Counted from the stretch's first letter, positions 35,536 to 48,382 are shown. The stretch is 64,000 bases of DNA from Streptomyces sp. NBC_01351 (GCF_036237315.1 NZ_CP108356.1:6639501-6703500), one strand, 5' to 3'. Notes: a model not told the origin generated them from the letters alone. A program made the numbers and translations.

Positions 35536-36765
35536 ATGCATGCCTGGCCCGCTTCTGAGGTCCCCGCCCTTCCTGGCAAGGGCCGCGACCTCCAGATCCA
35601 CGACACCGCGACCCAGGGGACGATCACCCTCGCCCCCGGTCCCGTCGCCCGTATCTACGTCTGCGGCATCACCCCGTACGACGCGACCCACATCGGTCAC
35701 GCGGCGACCTACAACGCGTTCGACCTCGTACAGCGCGTGTGGCTCGACACCAAGCGGCAGGTCCACTACGTCCAGAACGTCACGGACGTGGACGACCCGC
35801 TCCTGGAGCGGGCGCTGCGCGACGGCCACGACTGGACCGAGCTCGCCGAGCGCGAGACGGCCCTCTTCCGCGAGGACATGACCGCCCTGCGGATGCTGCC
35901 CCCGCAGCACTACATCGGCGCCGTCGAGGCCATACCGGGCATCGTGCCGCTGGTGGAGCGACTGCGGGACGCCGGCGCGGCGTACGAGCTGGACGGCGAC
36001 GTCTACTTCTCGGTGGAGTCCGACGCGAACTTCGGCAAGGTCTCCAACCTGGACGCCCAGGCGATGCGGCTGCTCTCGGCGGAGCGGGGCGGCGACCCCG
36101 ACCGCCCCGGGAAGAAGAACCCGCTCGACCCGATGCTGTGGATGGCCGCCCGCCCGGGCGAGCCGAGCTGGGACGGCGGCTCGCTGGGCCGCGGCCGGCC
36201 CGGCTGGCACATCGAGTGCGTCGCCATCGCCCTGGACCACCTGGGCATGGGCTTCGACATCCAGGGCGGCGGCTCCGACCTGGCCTTCCCGCACCACGAG
36301 ATGGGCGCGTCGCACGCGCAGGTGCTGACGGGCGAGTTCCCGATGGCCAAGGCGTACGTGCACGCGGGCATGGTCGCCCTGCACGGCGAGAAGATGTCGA
36401 AGTCCAAGGGCAACCTGGTCTTCGTCTCCGCCCTGCGCCGGGCCGGGGTCGACCCGGCGGCGATCCGGCTGGCCCTGCTCTCGCACCACTACCGGGCCGA
36501 CTGGGAGTGGACGGACTCCGTCCTCGCCGAGGCCGTGGCCCGGCTGGAGCGGTGGCGCGCGGCGGTGTCCCGCCCGGACGGACTGCCGGCCGACGCACTG
36601 GTCGAGGAGGTCCGCGAGGCCCTCTCCCGCGACCTGGACGCCCCTGCGGCGCTGGCGGCCGTGGACCGCTGGGTGGACGCGCAGAACGCCTCCGACGGCG
36701 ACGACGAGTCCGCGCCCGGACTGGTCTCCCGCACGGTGGACGCCCTCCTGGGCGTAGCCCTGTAA
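35536..36765 (+). CDS. mshC: Cysteine:1-D-myo-inosityl 2-amino-2-deoxy-alpha-D-glucopyranoside ligase
   Basis: The protein is 409 aa from the ATG at 35536. MshC is a cysteinyl-tRNA-synthetase paralogue that joins Cys to GlcN-inositol, the third step of mycothiol synthesis. Seen here are the zinc ligand Cys in [20 protein letters not shown] with the HIGH-like motif, [15 protein letters not shown], the second ligand region [16 protein letters not shown] and the KMSKSKGN loop. The length of about 410 aa, without the anticodon-binding tail of CysRS (about 460-470 aa), fits MshC. Mycothiol is the main low-molecular-weight thiol of actinobacteria. A strong terminator follows at 36848. Confidence 0.96.
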   Translation: MHAWPASEVPALPGKGRDLQIHDTATQGTITLAPGPVARIYVCGITPYDATHIGHAATYNAFDLVQRVWLDTKRQVHYVQNVTDVDDPLLERALRDGHDWTELAERETALFREDMTALRMLPPQHYIGAVEAIPGIVPLVERLRDAGAAYELDGDVYFSVESDANFGKVSNLDAQAMRLLSAERGGDPDRPGKKNPLDPMLWMAARPGEPSWDGGSLGRGRPGWHIECVAIALDHLGMGFDIQGGGSDLAFPHHEMGASHAQVLTGEFPMAKAYVHAGMVALHGEKMSKSKGNLVFVSALRRAGVDPAAIRLALLSHHYRADWEWTDSVLAEAVARLERWRAAVSRPDGLPADALVEEVREALSRDLDAPAALAAVDRWVDAQNASDGDDESAPGLVSRTVDALLGVAL

Positions 36766-36789
36766 CCTGCGGCGCCGCCGCCGGGCGCT

Positions 36790-36990
36790 GCCCCCGGACC
36801 CCCGCGCCTCAAACGCCGGCGGGGCTGTATCTTCCCCCGCGGAAGCGAAGATGCCGGGCCGGCCGCAGGTGCGGCCGGCCCGGCATCTTGCTTACGCGCG
36901 CCGGCTGGGTTGCCGCGCAGCGGCAATTCCAGCCTCGCCGGCGTTTGACGCGTGGGGGCCCCGGACGGAGTCTGGGGGAGGGTCTGGGGC
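36790..36990. repeat. Pair of inverted GC-rich dispersed repeats around the mshC terminator
   Basis: GCGCCTCAAACGCCGGCGGGG at about 36804-36827 and its inverted, slightly altered copy at 36930-36952 (CAGCCTCGCCGGCGTTTGACG) face each other across the terminator. The GGGGCTCCGCCCC-like flanks resemble the element embedded in the ligase gene (5897-6004). No gene is visible in this 267-bp gap. Confidence 0.8.
36848..36889. terminator. Strong bidirectional terminator after mshC
   Basis: A perfect 20-bp stem runs from AAGATGCCGGGCCGGCCGCA to its complement with only GG between. Its A-rich start and T-rich end suit termination in both directions, for mshC and for parJ. Confidence 0.93.
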
Positions 36991-37032
36991 GGAACCCCAG
37001 GGCGCTTGCGCGGCGGCGCTCTACCGGCCCGG

Positions 37033-38031
37033 CTACGCCTCCGGCGGGGTGTCGTCCTCGTCCGGAGGGGTCGCGGACGGCGGGGTCGCCGGAGGGGGTT
37101 CCTCCGCCGGGGGGTCCTGCTTGCGCTTCGGCGGCAGCGTCAGGCCGCTCGACGTGTCGCGGAGGTACGAGCCGTCCCCGGGCTCCGCCGACGGATCCCG
37201 CCGCCGCAGGTACCGCTCGAACTCCCGGGCGATCGCATCCCCCGACGCCTCCGGCAGATCGGCCGTGTCCCGCGCCTCCTCCAGCGTCTGGACGTACTCC
37301 GCCACCTCGCTGTCCTCCGCGGCCAGTTGGTCCACGCCCAGCTGCCACGCCCGCGCGTCCTCCGGCAACTCGCCCAGCGGGATCCGGATGTCGATCAGGT
37401 CCTCCAGCCGGTTCAGCAGGGCCAGCGTGGCCTTCGGGTTCGGCGGCTGCGACACGTAGTGCGGCACCGCCGCCCACAGGGACACCGCCGGCACCCCGGC
37501 GTGCGTACAGGCCTCCTGGAGCACGCCCACGATCCCCGTCGGGCCCTCGTACTTGGTCTCCTCCAGGTCCATCGTCCGCGCCAGGTCCGCGTCCGAGGTG
37601 ACCCCGCTCACCGGCACCGGCCGCGTGTGCGGGGTGTCCCCGAGCAGCGCGCCCAGGACGACGACCATCTCCACGCCCAACTCGTGCGCGAAGCCGAGCA
37701 GCTCGTTGCAGAACGACCGCCACCGCATGGACGGTTCGATGCCCCGCACCAGCACCAGATCGCGCGGCTTCGCGCCGCCGATGCGGACCACCGACAGCCG
37801 CGTCGTCGGCCACGTGATCTTCCGTACCCCGTTGTCCAGCCACACCGTCGGCCGGTTGACCTGGAAGTCGTAGTAGTCCTCGGCGTCGAGCGCCGCGAAC
37901 ACCTCGCCCTTCCACTCCCGGTCCAGGTGCGCGACCGCACCGGAGGCCGCGTCACCCGCGTCGTTCCAGCCCTCGAACGCGGCCACCATGACCGGGTCGA
38001 TCAGCTCGGGCACGCCCTCAAGCTCGATCAC
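37033..38031 (-). CDS. parJ: PAC2-family protein, ParJ orthologue
   Basis: The protein is 332 aa from the ATG at 38031. The PAC2 fold is shown by LIDPVMVAAFEGWNDAGDAASGAV, VVVLGALLGDTPHTRPVPV and VPAVSLWAAVPHYVSQPPNPKATLALL. The tail after residue 285 is Pro/Glu-rich and disordered. Its position between mshC and glpD matches SCO1662 of S. coelicolor, reported as ParJ, an actinobacterial signature protein that acts on ParA polymerisation during sporulation septation. PAC2 is also the fold of eukaryotic proteasome assembly chaperones, and a proteasome locus lies 20 kb away, but a link is unproven. Confidence 0.88.
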   Translation of the reverse strand: MIELEGVPELIDPVMVAAFEGWNDAGDAASGAVAHLDREWKGEVFAALDAEDYYDFQVNRPTVWLDNGVRKITWPTTRLSVVRIGGAKPRDLVLVRGIEPSMRWRSFCNELLGFAHELGVEMVVVLGALLGDTPHTRPVPVSGVTSDADLARTMDLEETKYEGPTGIVGVLQEACTHAGVPAVSLWAAVPHYVSQPPNPKATLALLNRLEDLIDIRIPLGELPEDARAWQLGVDQLAAEDSEVAEYVQTLEEARDTADLPEASGDAIAREFERYLRRRDPSAEPGDGSYLRDTSSGLTLPPKRKQDPPAEEPPPATPPSATPPDEDDTPPEA

Positions 38032-38108
38032 CCAGGTCTCCTTCCGAAGTTCCCTTGCGTACGTGGGTCAGCCTAAGCCTTGATGAGGCACCGGCCACAG
38101 CCCACGAC

Positions 38109-38140
38109 AGAGGGGCGGTTCCCCTCGGAACCGCCCCTCT
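38109..38140 (-). terminator. Terminator of the glp operon
   Basis: A 12-bp perfect stem AGAGGGGCGGTT / AACCGCCCCTCT with loop CCCCTCGG lies 19 bp after the glpD stop on the minus strand, between glpD and parJ. Confidence 0.9.
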
Positions 38141-38158
38141 TCCCCACCTGCGTGGCAG

Positions 38159-39766
38159 CTATGCCTTGTGGCCCAGCATCTCCTCGACACGGGCCCGAAC
38201 GGCCGCGTCGTCCAGGCCGCGGATCGTCACCGTCGTACGCCGGCGCAGCACGTCGTCGACCGTCTCGGCCCACTCGTTGTCACGGGCGTACGCCACCTGC
38301 GCCCAGATCTCCGGACCGTCCGGGTGGATGCGCTCGGCCAGCGCCGGGTCCTCGTTCGCGATCCGCGCGATGTCGAAGGCCAGCGAACCGTAGTGCGAGG
38401 CCAGGTGGCGCGCGGTCAGCGGGTCCATCCGCGTACCGGGCTCGCGGTCCACCAGCAGCCTGTGCGCGACCGCGTTCGGGTTGGCGACACCGGGCAGCGG
38501 GATCCGGCGCACGAGCGACTTCGCCGGCTCCATGTCCTCGGTCAGCGGGCTGCCCGGGAGCTTCGCCAGCTTGTCCATGACCACGCGGCCGATGTGCCGG
38601 TACGTCGTCCACTTGCCGCCGGCCACCGACAGCATGCCGCCCGCACCCTCGGACACGACCGTCTCCCGCTTGGCCTTCTCGACCCCGCCGGGGCCGCCGG
38701 GCAGCACCCGCAGGCCCGCGAAGGCGTACGTCATCAGCGAGCGGTCGAGGTCCGCGTCGTTCACGGAGAAGGCCGCCTCGTCCAGGATCTGCTGGATGTC
38801 GGCCTCGGTGGCGCGCACGTCCGCCGGGTCGCCCTCGTACACCTCGTCGGTGGTGCCCAGCAGGAGCTGGTCCTCCCACGGCAGGGCGAAGGTGATGCGG
38901 TACTTGTCGATCGGGGTGGCCATGGCGGCCTTCCACGGCGACTTGCGCTTCATGACGATGTGCGCGCCCTTGGACAGGCGGATCGACGGCATCGAGTGCT
39001 TGTCTTCCATGCGCCGCAGGTGGTCCACCCACGGGCCGGTGGCGTTGAGCACGACACGCGCGTCGACCCCGAACTCGGTACCGTCCAGACGGTCCTTGAG
39101 CTCGGCACCGGTGACCCGGCCGTGCGTCTTGCGCAGCCCGGTGACCTCGGCGTGGTTGAGGACGACCGCGCCCGACTCGACGGCCGCGCGGACCGTCATG
39201 ACGGCGACGCGGGAGTCGTTCATCTGGTGGTCGTAGTAGACCGCGACGGCCTTCAGGTTGTCCGTCTTCAGACCCGGGTTGTCGGCGACGGCACGGGCCG
39301 GGGAGATGACCTTGCCGATGCCGTCGCCGAAGGCCGAGAGGGCGGAGTACGCGAAGACGCCCGCGCCCAGCTTGGCCGCACCGACCGGACCGCCCTTGTA
39401 CACGGGCAGGTAGAAGGTGAGCGGGTTGACCAGGTGCGGGGCCACGTCCTTGGCCAGCACCCGGCGCTCGTGGTGGTTCTCGGCGACCAGCTTGACCGCA
39501 CCGGTCTGCAGGTAGCGCAGGCCGCCGTGGACCAGCTTGGAGGAGGCCGAGGAGGTGGCGCCGGCGAAGTCGCCGGCGTCCACCATGGCGACCCGCAGAC
39601 CCGACTGCGCGGCGTGCCAGGCCACCGAGGTGCCCAGGATTCCACCGCCGATGACGAGCAGGTCGTACGTGGCCTTCGCCAGCTGCTCACGGGTCTCGGC
39701 GCGGCTCGCGTTCGAACCGGCGGTCGGGTGCGTTCCCAGGGTGGGAACGCTCTGCAGGCTGCTCAT
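38159..39766 (-). CDS. glpD: Glycerol-3-phosphate dehydrogenase (FAD)
   Basis: The protein is 535 aa from an ATG at 39766. The dinucleotide-binding motif DLLVIGGGILGTSVAWHAAQ, GGLRYLQTGAVKLVAENHHERR and LGTTDEVYEGDPADVRATEADI are diagnostic of aerobic GlpD. The C-terminal helical domain is present. It oxidises sn-glycerol-3-phosphate to dihydroxyacetone phosphate and passes electrons to menaquinone at the membrane. It is the last gene of gylR-glpF-glpK-glpD, 41 bp after glpK. Confidence 0.97.
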   Translation of the reverse strand: MSSLQSVPTLGTHPTAGSNASRAETREQLAKATYDLLVIGGGILGTSVAWHAAQSGLRVAMVDAGDFAGATSSASSKLVHGGLRYLQTGAVKLVAENHHERRVLAKDVAPHLVNPLTFYLPVYKGGPVGAAKLGAGVFAYSALSAFGDGIGKVISPARAVADNPGLKTDNLKAVAVYYDHQMNDSRVAVMTVRAAVESGAVVLNHAEVTGLRKTHGRVTGAELKDRLDGTEFGVDARVVLNATGPWVDHLRRMEDKHSMPSIRLSKGAHIVMKRKSPWKAAMATPIDKYRITFALPWEDQLLLGTTDEVYEGDPADVRATEADIQQILDEAAFSVNDADLDRSLMTYAFAGLRVLPGGPGGVEKAKRETVVSEGAGGMLSVAGGKWTTYRHIGRVVMDKLAKLPGSPLTEDMEPAKSLVRRIPLPGVANPNAVAHRLLVDREPGTRMDPLTARHLASHYGSLAFDIARIANEDPALAERIHPDGPEIWAQVAYARDNEWAETVDDVLRRRTTVTIRGLDDAAVRARVEEMLGHKA

Positions 39767-39807
39767 ATCTCTCTTAGCTCCTCGTCGATAGCGTCAGCTG
39801 AGTGCGG

Positions 39808-41334
39808 TCAGCTGGCGTCTTCGTCGTCGACCCAGCCCATGGACCGCTCGACGGCCTTGAGCCAGCTCTTGTACTCGCGCTCCCGCTGCTCGGCGGGCAT
39901 CCGCGGGGTCCACTCGGCCGCGCGGCGCCAGTTGGCGCGCAGGGCGTCGGTGTCGGGCCAGAAGCCGACGGCCAGGCCGGCGGCGTAGGCGGCGCCGAGG
40001 CAGGTGGTCTCGGCGACCATCGGACGGACCACGGGGGCGTCCAGGAAGTCCGAGAGCGTCTGCATCAGCAGGTTGTTGGAGGTCATGCCGCCGTCGACCT
40101 TGAGGGCGGCGAGCTCGACGCCCGAGTCCTTGGTCATGGCGTCGGTGATCTCGCGGGTCTGCCAGGCGGTGGCCTCCAGGACGGCACGGGCGATGTGCGC
40201 CTTGGTGACGTACCGGGTGAGGCCGGCGATCACGCCGCGGGCGTCGGAGCGCCAGTACGGGGCGAACAGGCCGGAGAAGGCGGGCACGAAGTAGGCGCCG
40301 CCGTTGTCCTCGACGGAGGAGGCCAGCGTCTCGATCTCGGCCGCGGTCTTGATCATGCCCATCTGGTCGCGCATCCACTGGACGAGCGAGCCGGTGACGG
40401 CGATGGAGCCCTCCAGCGCGTAGACCGGCTTCGCGTCGCCGATCTGGTAGCCGACCGTGGTCAGCAGGCCGCTGTAGGAGTTGATGATCTTGTCGCCGGT
40501 GTTCATCAGCATGAACGTTCCGGTGCCGTACGTGGACTTGGCCTCGCCCTCGGCGAAGCAGGTCTGGCCGAACAGCGCGGCCTGCTGGTCACCGAGCGCC
40601 GAGGCGACCGGGACACCGGCGAGGACGCCGTCCTTGACGTGGCCGTAGACCTCGGCGGAGGACTTGATCTCCGGGAGGACGTTGAGCGGGACGCCCATGG
40701 ACTCGGCGATCTTCTCGTCCCAGGCCAGGGTGTGCAGGTTCATCAGCATGGTGCGCGAGGCGTTGGTGACGTCGGTGACGTGCACACCGCCCTGGGCGCC
40801 ACCGGTCAGGTTCCAGATGACCCAGGAGTCCATGGTGCCGAAGAGGATGTCGCCCGCCTCGGCGCGCTCGCGCAGGCCCTCGACGTTGTCGAGCAGCCAG
40901 CGGACCTTCGGGCCCGCGAAGTAGCTGGCCAGCGGCAGGCCGGTCTCGCGGCGGAAGCGGTCCTGGCCGACGTTGCGGCCGAGCTCCTTGCACAGGGCGT
41001 CGGTGCGGGTGTCCTGCCAGACCAGCGCGTTGTGCACCGGCTCGCCGGTGTGGCGGTCCCACAGGACGGTGGTCTCGCGCTGGTTGGTGATGCCGACGGC
41101 CTTGACGTCGGACGAGGTGATCTCCGCCTTGGCGATGGCCCCGGCGACGACCTCCTGGACGTTGGTCCAGATCTCGGTGGCGTCGTGCTCGACCCAGCCC
41201 GGCTTCGGGAAGATCTGCTCGTGCTCCTTCTGGTCGACGGCGACGATGCGGCCGTCGCGGTCGAAGACGATGCAGCGGGAGGAGGTGGTGCCCTGGTCGA
41301 TCGCGGCGATGAAGGGGCCGGTGCTGCTGGTCAT
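39808..41334 (-). CDS. glpK: Glycerol kinase
   Basis: The protein is 508 aa from the ATG at 41334. FGGY-kinase signatures are [38 protein letters not shown]-type [11 protein letters not shown] and [13 protein letters not shown]. It phosphorylates glycerol with ATP. The length equals the family norm of about 500 aa. It is the third gene of the glp operon, 77 bp downstream of glpF, and probably induced by glycerol through GylR. Confidence 0.97.
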   Translation of the reverse strand: MTSSTGPFIAAIDQGTTSSRCIVFDRDGRIVAVDQKEHEQIFPKPGWVEHDATEIWTNVQEVVAGAIAKAEITSSDVKAVGITNQRETTVLWDRHTGEPVHNALVWQDTRTDALCKELGRNVGQDRFRRETGLPLASYFAGPKVRWLLDNVEGLRERAEAGDILFGTMDSWVIWNLTGGAQGGVHVTDVTNASRTMLMNLHTLAWDEKIAESMGVPLNVLPEIKSSAEVYGHVKDGVLAGVPVASALGDQQAALFGQTCFAEGEAKSTYGTGTFMLMNTGDKIINSYSGLLTTVGYQIGDAKPVYALEGSIAVTGSLVQWMRDQMGMIKTAAEIETLASSVEDNGGAYFVPAFSGLFAPYWRSDARGVIAGLTRYVTKAHIARAVLEATAWQTREITDAMTKDSGVELAALKVDGGMTSNNLLMQTLSDFLDAPVVRPMVAETTCLGAAYAAGLAVGFWPDTDALRANWRRAAEWTPRMPAEQREREYKSWLKAVERSMGWVDDEDAS

Positions 41335-41411
41335 GTGGCTGCTCCTGGCGGGTCTGTGAGTAGGCGGAATCAGGATGCGGTGCGGATCTTACGAGCGCGG
41401 GCCGATGCTGA

Positions 41412-42194
41412 TCAGGCGAACGCGATGTTGTACAGACCGCCGGCGAGGACGGCACCGACGAGCGGGCCGGCGACCGGGATCCAGGAGTAGCCCCAGTCGG
41501 ATCCGCCCTTGTTGGGCAGCGGCAGCAGGGAGTGGACGATGCGCGGGCCGAGGTCGCGGACCGGGTTGATCGCGTAGCCGGTCGGACCGCCCAGCGAGAG
41601 GCCGATGCCGACGACCACGAACGAGGTGATCAGGACGCCGATGACACCGAGGCCCTTGCCGCCGTCCTGCAGGCCCTGGGTCAGGATGGCCAGGACCAGG
41701 ACGGCCGTGCCGATGATCTCGGTCGCGAGGTTCTGCGCGACGTTGCGGATCTCGGGGCCGGTCGAGAAGATGCCGAGCACGGGGCCGGCCACATCGTGCG
41801 GGTGCGGGTCCTCGGGACCGAGTTTGGCGTCGCGGATGTGCTCCGGGTCCGCCAGGTGTGCGCGGAACTGGCCGTAGTACGTGATCCACATCAGGACCGC
41901 GCCGAGCATGGCGCCCAGCAGCTGGCCGGCGAAGTAGACGGGCACGTCGCTCCACTCGCCGGTCTTGACGGCGATGCCGACCGTGACGGCCGGGTTCAGG
42001 TGCGCGCCGGAGAGCGGTGCGGACACGTAGGCGGCGATCAGTACGGCGAATCCCCAGCCGAACGTGATGGCCAGCCAGCCCGCGTTCCGGGCCTTGGAGC
42101 TCTTGAGGGTCAGTGCGGCGCAGACGCCACCACCGAGCAGTGTGAGCAGGGCGGTACCGATGGTCTCGCCGATGAAGATGTCGGAGCTGGACAC
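41412..42194 (-). CDS. glpF: Glycerol facilitator (aquaporin family)
   Basis: The protein is 260 aa from a GTG at 42194, chosen for AAAGGAG nine bases upstream. It has six membrane helices, with the first pore motif intact ([10 protein letters not shown]). The second reads [16 protein letters not shown] instead of the usual NPA. The Asp after the second motif, typical of glycerol facilitators rather than water channels, is present (NPVRD). A loop between helices 3 and 4 ([19 protein letters not shown]) is longer than in E. coli GlpF. It is the first structural gene of the glycerol operon. Confidence 0.94.
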   Translation of the reverse strand: MSSSDIFIGETIGTALLTLLGGGVCAALTLKSSKARNAGWLAITFGWGFAVLIAAYVSAPLSGAHLNPAVTVGIAVKTGEWSDVPVYFAGQLLGAMLGAVLMWITYYGQFRAHLADPEHIRDAKLGPEDPHPHDVAGPVLGIFSTGPEIRNVAQNLATEIIGTAVLVLAILTQGLQDGGKGLGVIGVLITSFVVVGIGLSLGGPTGYAINPVRDLGPRIVHSLLPLPNKGGSDWGYSWIPVAGPLVGAVLAGGLYNIAFA

Positions 42195-42320
42195 CCGCGA
42201 CTCCTTTGTCTTACGTCCAGGGGTGGGCGGACACCGGGTCCCTCCGGTGGTTCCGCGCACTCGGTGAGTGCTGCACCGGTCCTTGGCCTTGCCACACCCT
42301 AACGCGTATTGCCGGTAGGT

Positions 42321-42335
42321 GTTCGACATTGCCGA
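42321..42335. promoter_or_regulatory. Putative GylR operator before glpF
   Basis: GTTCGACATTGCCGA matches 13 of 15 bases of the element at 43319-43333 upstream of gylR (GTTCGACAATGCTGA). Paired occurrence in front of the two operon promoters, as reported for the S. coelicolor gyl operon, suggests GylR binding. Confidence 0.65.
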
Positions 42336-42461
42336 CCGATGAACGGCAGTTTTCCGCCTGTGTGAAGAACCCGTCAAGGCCTGGCCAGGTCAAAGAACCG
42401 GATCGTTACCACTCGGTACGATCGCCCAAATCCAGCCAATCCATGATCAGTAAATGACAAA

Positions 42462-42498
42462 ACCCACCCAAATGCAGCTCGAGCCGCCTTGGGTGGGT
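42462..42498 (-). terminator. Terminator of gylR
   Basis: ACCCACCCAA pairs with TTGGGTGGGT. On the minus strand the stem is followed by TTTTGTCATTT, a T-rich tail rare in this genome. It separates gylR from glpF transcripts. Confidence 0.88.
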
Positions 42499-42528
42499 CC
42501 GATTGGATGGAAAACGGTCAGGTCAAGC

Positions 42529-43296
42529 TCAGAACCGGCCCGCTCCCAGATCGCGTGAAACCGACCGCGCACAGTCCCGTACGGAGGCCACCAGGGCCGC
42601 CCGCGGCTCCCCGGACTCCCCACAGACCCGCTCCACGGCCCCCGCCACGGCGACCGCGCCGACGGGCATCCTGCGCCGGTCGTGAATCGGCGCCGCCACC
42701 GAGGCGATGCCCTCCCAGGTCTCCTCGACATCGGAGGCCCAGCCGCGCGCCCGGGTCAGCCCGAGGACCTCCTCGAAACCGACCGCGTCCGTGACCGTGC
42801 GCGGGGTGAACGCCTCGCGCTCCACCTCCACCGCCTCCGTGTGCGCCACCGGGTCGTACGCGGACAGCACCTTGCCCAGCGCCGTCGAATGCAGCGGCTG
42901 CATGGCCCCCACCTCCAGCACCTGGCGGCTGTCGTCGGGCCGGAACACGTGGTGCATGATCAGCACCCCGCTCTTGTGCAGCACCCCCACGTACACGCTC
43001 TCGCCGCTGGCCCGCGCCAGATCGTCCGTCCACACCAGGGCGCGGGCGCGCAGCTCGTGCACGTCCAGATAGCTGTTGCCCAGGCGCAGCAGCTCCGCAC
43101 CCAGCTGGTAGCGCCCCGAGGCCGGGTCCTGTTCGACGAAGCCCTCCGCCTGCAGGGTGCGCAGGATGCCGTGAGCCGTGCCCTTGGCCAGGCCCAGGGA
43201 GGAGGCCACGTCCGAGAGCCCCAGCCGGCGCTCCCCGCCCGCCAGGAGTCGCAGCATCGCAGCGGCTCGTTCGAGCGACTGGATGTTCCGTGCCAT
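42529..43296 (-). CDS. gylR: IclR-family glycerol operon repressor GylR
   Basis: The protein is 255 aa from the ATG at 43296, with AGGAGG upstream. The N-terminal winged helix has the IclR pattern IQSLERAAAMLRLLAGGERRLGLSDVASSLGLAKGTAHGILRTLQAEGFVEQD. The effector domain has GVLHKSGVLIMHHVFRPD, MQPLHSTALGKVLSAYDP and GWASDVEETWEGIASVAAPI. In S. coelicolor GylR represses gylCABX until glycerol(-3-phosphate) is present, and it also represses itself. The same gene order is found here. An AT-rich 15-bp box precedes both gylR and glpF. Confidence 0.95.
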   Translation of the reverse strand: MARNIQSLERAAAMLRLLAGGERRLGLSDVASSLGLAKGTAHGILRTLQAEGFVEQDPASGRYQLGAELLRLGNSYLDVHELRARALVWTDDLARASGESVYVGVLHKSGVLIMHHVFRPDDSRQVLEVGAMQPLHSTALGKVLSAYDPVAHTEAVEVEREAFTPRTVTDAVGFEEVLGLTRARGWASDVEETWEGIASVAAPIHDRRRMPVGAVAVAGAVERVCGESGEPRAALVASVRDCARSVSRDLGAGRF

Positions 43297-43318
43297 CGCG
43301 CAGCCTCCTGCTGACGTA

Positions 43319-43345
43319 GTTCGACAATGCTGAACAGTATCGGTC
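43319..43345. promoter_or_regulatory. Putative GylR operator before gylR
   Basis: GTTCGACAATGCTGAACAGT is followed by ATCGGTCGA. The first half repeats the box at 42321. TTCGACA and the following TGTCGA (43348-43353) form an inverted pair. It lies 23 bp upstream of the gylR start, in an autoregulatory position. Confidence 0.62.
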
Positions 43346-43561
43346 GATGTCGACCTTTTGCATGGTGAGGTGGTCCGGACGCGTGTTTGGGTGCTCACTC
43401 CATGCACCGACCACCCGATAGGACGCCCCGCGCACAGAATGCAGTCCGCCACGTGGGACGCCCTCACCGGGTCAGGTGCCACACGGTTACCCTGGCCGCG
43501 TGCACCCTTGACACAGAGGGGGTGCAAAGCCGACAGCCGTCGCATCCCAGGGAGCTCAACC

Positions 43562-47074
<3,513 letters not shown>

Positions 47075-47108
47075 CACCGCCCGGCGTACACTGGTCGGTC
47101 CCATACAG

Positions 47109-47160
47109 GCCGGTCACCTGTTCCCCAGGGGGGTATCCCCGCGGGGTCGAGGTGACCGGC
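47109..47160 (+). terminator. Long hairpin between metH and the HAD gene
   Basis: GCCGGTCACCT pairs with AGGTGACCGGC, and an inner CCCC/GGGG stem lies within the loop. It lies between metH and the HAD start in the same direction. It may be a terminator or an attenuator for the HAD gene. Confidence 0.75.
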
Positions 47161-47189
47161 CTTGTCGTCCCCGGAGAGAGGCGTTACGC

Positions 47190-47891
47190 ATGACCAGCAC
47201 CGTTCCCGCCCCCGTCGCCCGTACGGCAGACGGGCATGCCCTGCAGGCGGTGCTGCTCGACATGGACGGCACCCTCGTCGACACCGAGGGTTTCTGGTGG
47301 GAGATCGAGGCGGAGATCTTCCAGGAGCTCGGCCACCGGCTGGACGAGTCCTGGCGCGACGTGGTCGTCGGCGGTCCCATGAGCCGCAGTGCGTCGTTCC
47401 TGATCGAGTCGACCGGCGCCGCCATCGGCCTGGCCGAGCTCAGCGTCCTCCTCAACGAGCGCTTCGAGGCCCGCATCGCCGACCGGGTCCCGCTCATGCC
47501 GGGCGCCGAGCGGCTGCTGAGCGAGCTGGCCCGGCACAACGTGCCCACCGCCCTCGTCTCCGCCTCGCACCGCCGCGTCATCGACCAGGTCCTGCTCACC
47601 CTGGGGCGCGACCGCTTCACGATGACCGTCGCCGGGGACGAGGTCGCCCGTACGAAGCCGCACCCCGACCCGTACCTGCTCGCCGCGAGCACGCTGGGCG
47701 CACACCCCTCCCGGTGCGCCGTCATCGAGGACACGGCCACAGGCGTCGCCGCGGCGGAGGCCGCCGGCTGCCGGGTCGTGGCCATCCCCTCCGTCGGCCG
47801 CATCGAGCCCGCCCCGGGCCGGACGATCGTGCGCTCGCTGGAGGACGTGGACCTGTCCTTCCTGCGCTCCCTCATCGCCCCGATGAACTGA
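47190..47891 (+). CDS. HAD-family phosphatase (beta-phosphoglucomutase-like)
   Basis: The protein is 233 aa from the ATG at 47190. The four HAD motifs are in order: LLDMDGTLVDTE (nucleophile Asp), VSASHRR (Ser), Lys in RTKPHPDPY and VIEDTATGV (acidic pair). The cap domain sits between motifs I and II, as in the phosphoglucomutase/phosphoglycolate group. It is a small-molecule phosphatase; the substrate is unknown. It lies 115 bp after metH, beyond a hairpin. Confidence 0.93.
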   Translation: MTSTVPAPVARTADGHALQAVLLDMDGTLVDTEGFWWEIEAEIFQELGHRLDESWRDVVVGGPMSRSASFLIESTGAAIGLAELSVLLNERFEARIADRVPLMPGAERLLSELARHNVPTALVSASHRRVIDQVLLTLGRDRFTMTVAGDEVARTKPHPDPYLLAASTLGAHPSRCAVIEDTATGVAAAEAAGCRVVAIPSVGRIEPAPGRTIVRSLEDVDLSFLRSLIAPMN

Positions 47892-48382
47892 GCGCACACA
47901 CCACCACACGCTCTGTGCCGAATGAAACAGGGGCAGGGCTCAGGTCCGGCGGAAGAATCTTCCGCCAGGGTCCCCGGAGGCTGAAATTCCATCCCTTCCG
48001 GGGCAGTTGTCCCGGGTGACCTTTGTCACCCGTCACAGCCCCGACGGACCTGTCCCGAGGCCCAAGTGCCTGCCGCTCTGTCCGGATTGATCAGCTCCTG
48101 ACCGAATCCGGACGGAGCGTCGCGTGAACAGCCGGTTCACTCCCGTCACGGTGCGATTACACCCCAAGTCCGGTCAGTTCCAGCCATCCCGTTCCGGGCC
48201 ACTAGTGTCATTGCGGGCACTGCGCCGCACCTCAGCCGCCCCGGACACACACCCCTGTGCCGGGACCGCGTGGACCGATCGTCACTACACCGGCCCGATC
48301 GTTCCGCCCTGAACGGGCGACCGCCGCGAAGTGCCCTTTACACCGCTTTGAGCAAGCGCCGGTAACAGGGAGTACTTCCAGC
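47892..48382. other. Long intergenic leader (491 bp) with palindromes
   Basis: No gene is seen here. It contains a perfect palindrome GGCGGAAGAATCTTCCGCC (47948-47966), which is a likely HAD-gene terminator or an operator. It also has a hairpin GGGTGAC/GTCACCC (48014-48031) and inverted repeats GTCCGGATT/AATCCGGAC (48080-48088 and 48105-48113). The rest is unstructured sequence leading to the first lipoprotein gene. Regulation of the transport genes is likely to reside here. Confidence 0.65.

Larger units (their letters stand above)
42195..42528. other. glpF-gylR intergenic region (334 bp)
   Basis: No gene is seen here. The region contains the gylR terminator hairpin (42462-42498), a GylR-type box (42321-42335) about 125 bp upstream of glpF and, nearer glpF, GC-rich leader sequence. 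The middle (42310-42470) is visibly more AT-rich than anything else in the window, fitting a promoter region. Confidence 0.7.

Noticed and set aside
43440..43561. Possible riboswitch (B12 or SAM) upstream of metH
   Set aside because: Only a simple hairpin (about 43500-43527) is visible. I could not find a B12-box, a SAM-riboswitch core or a SAH-type core.
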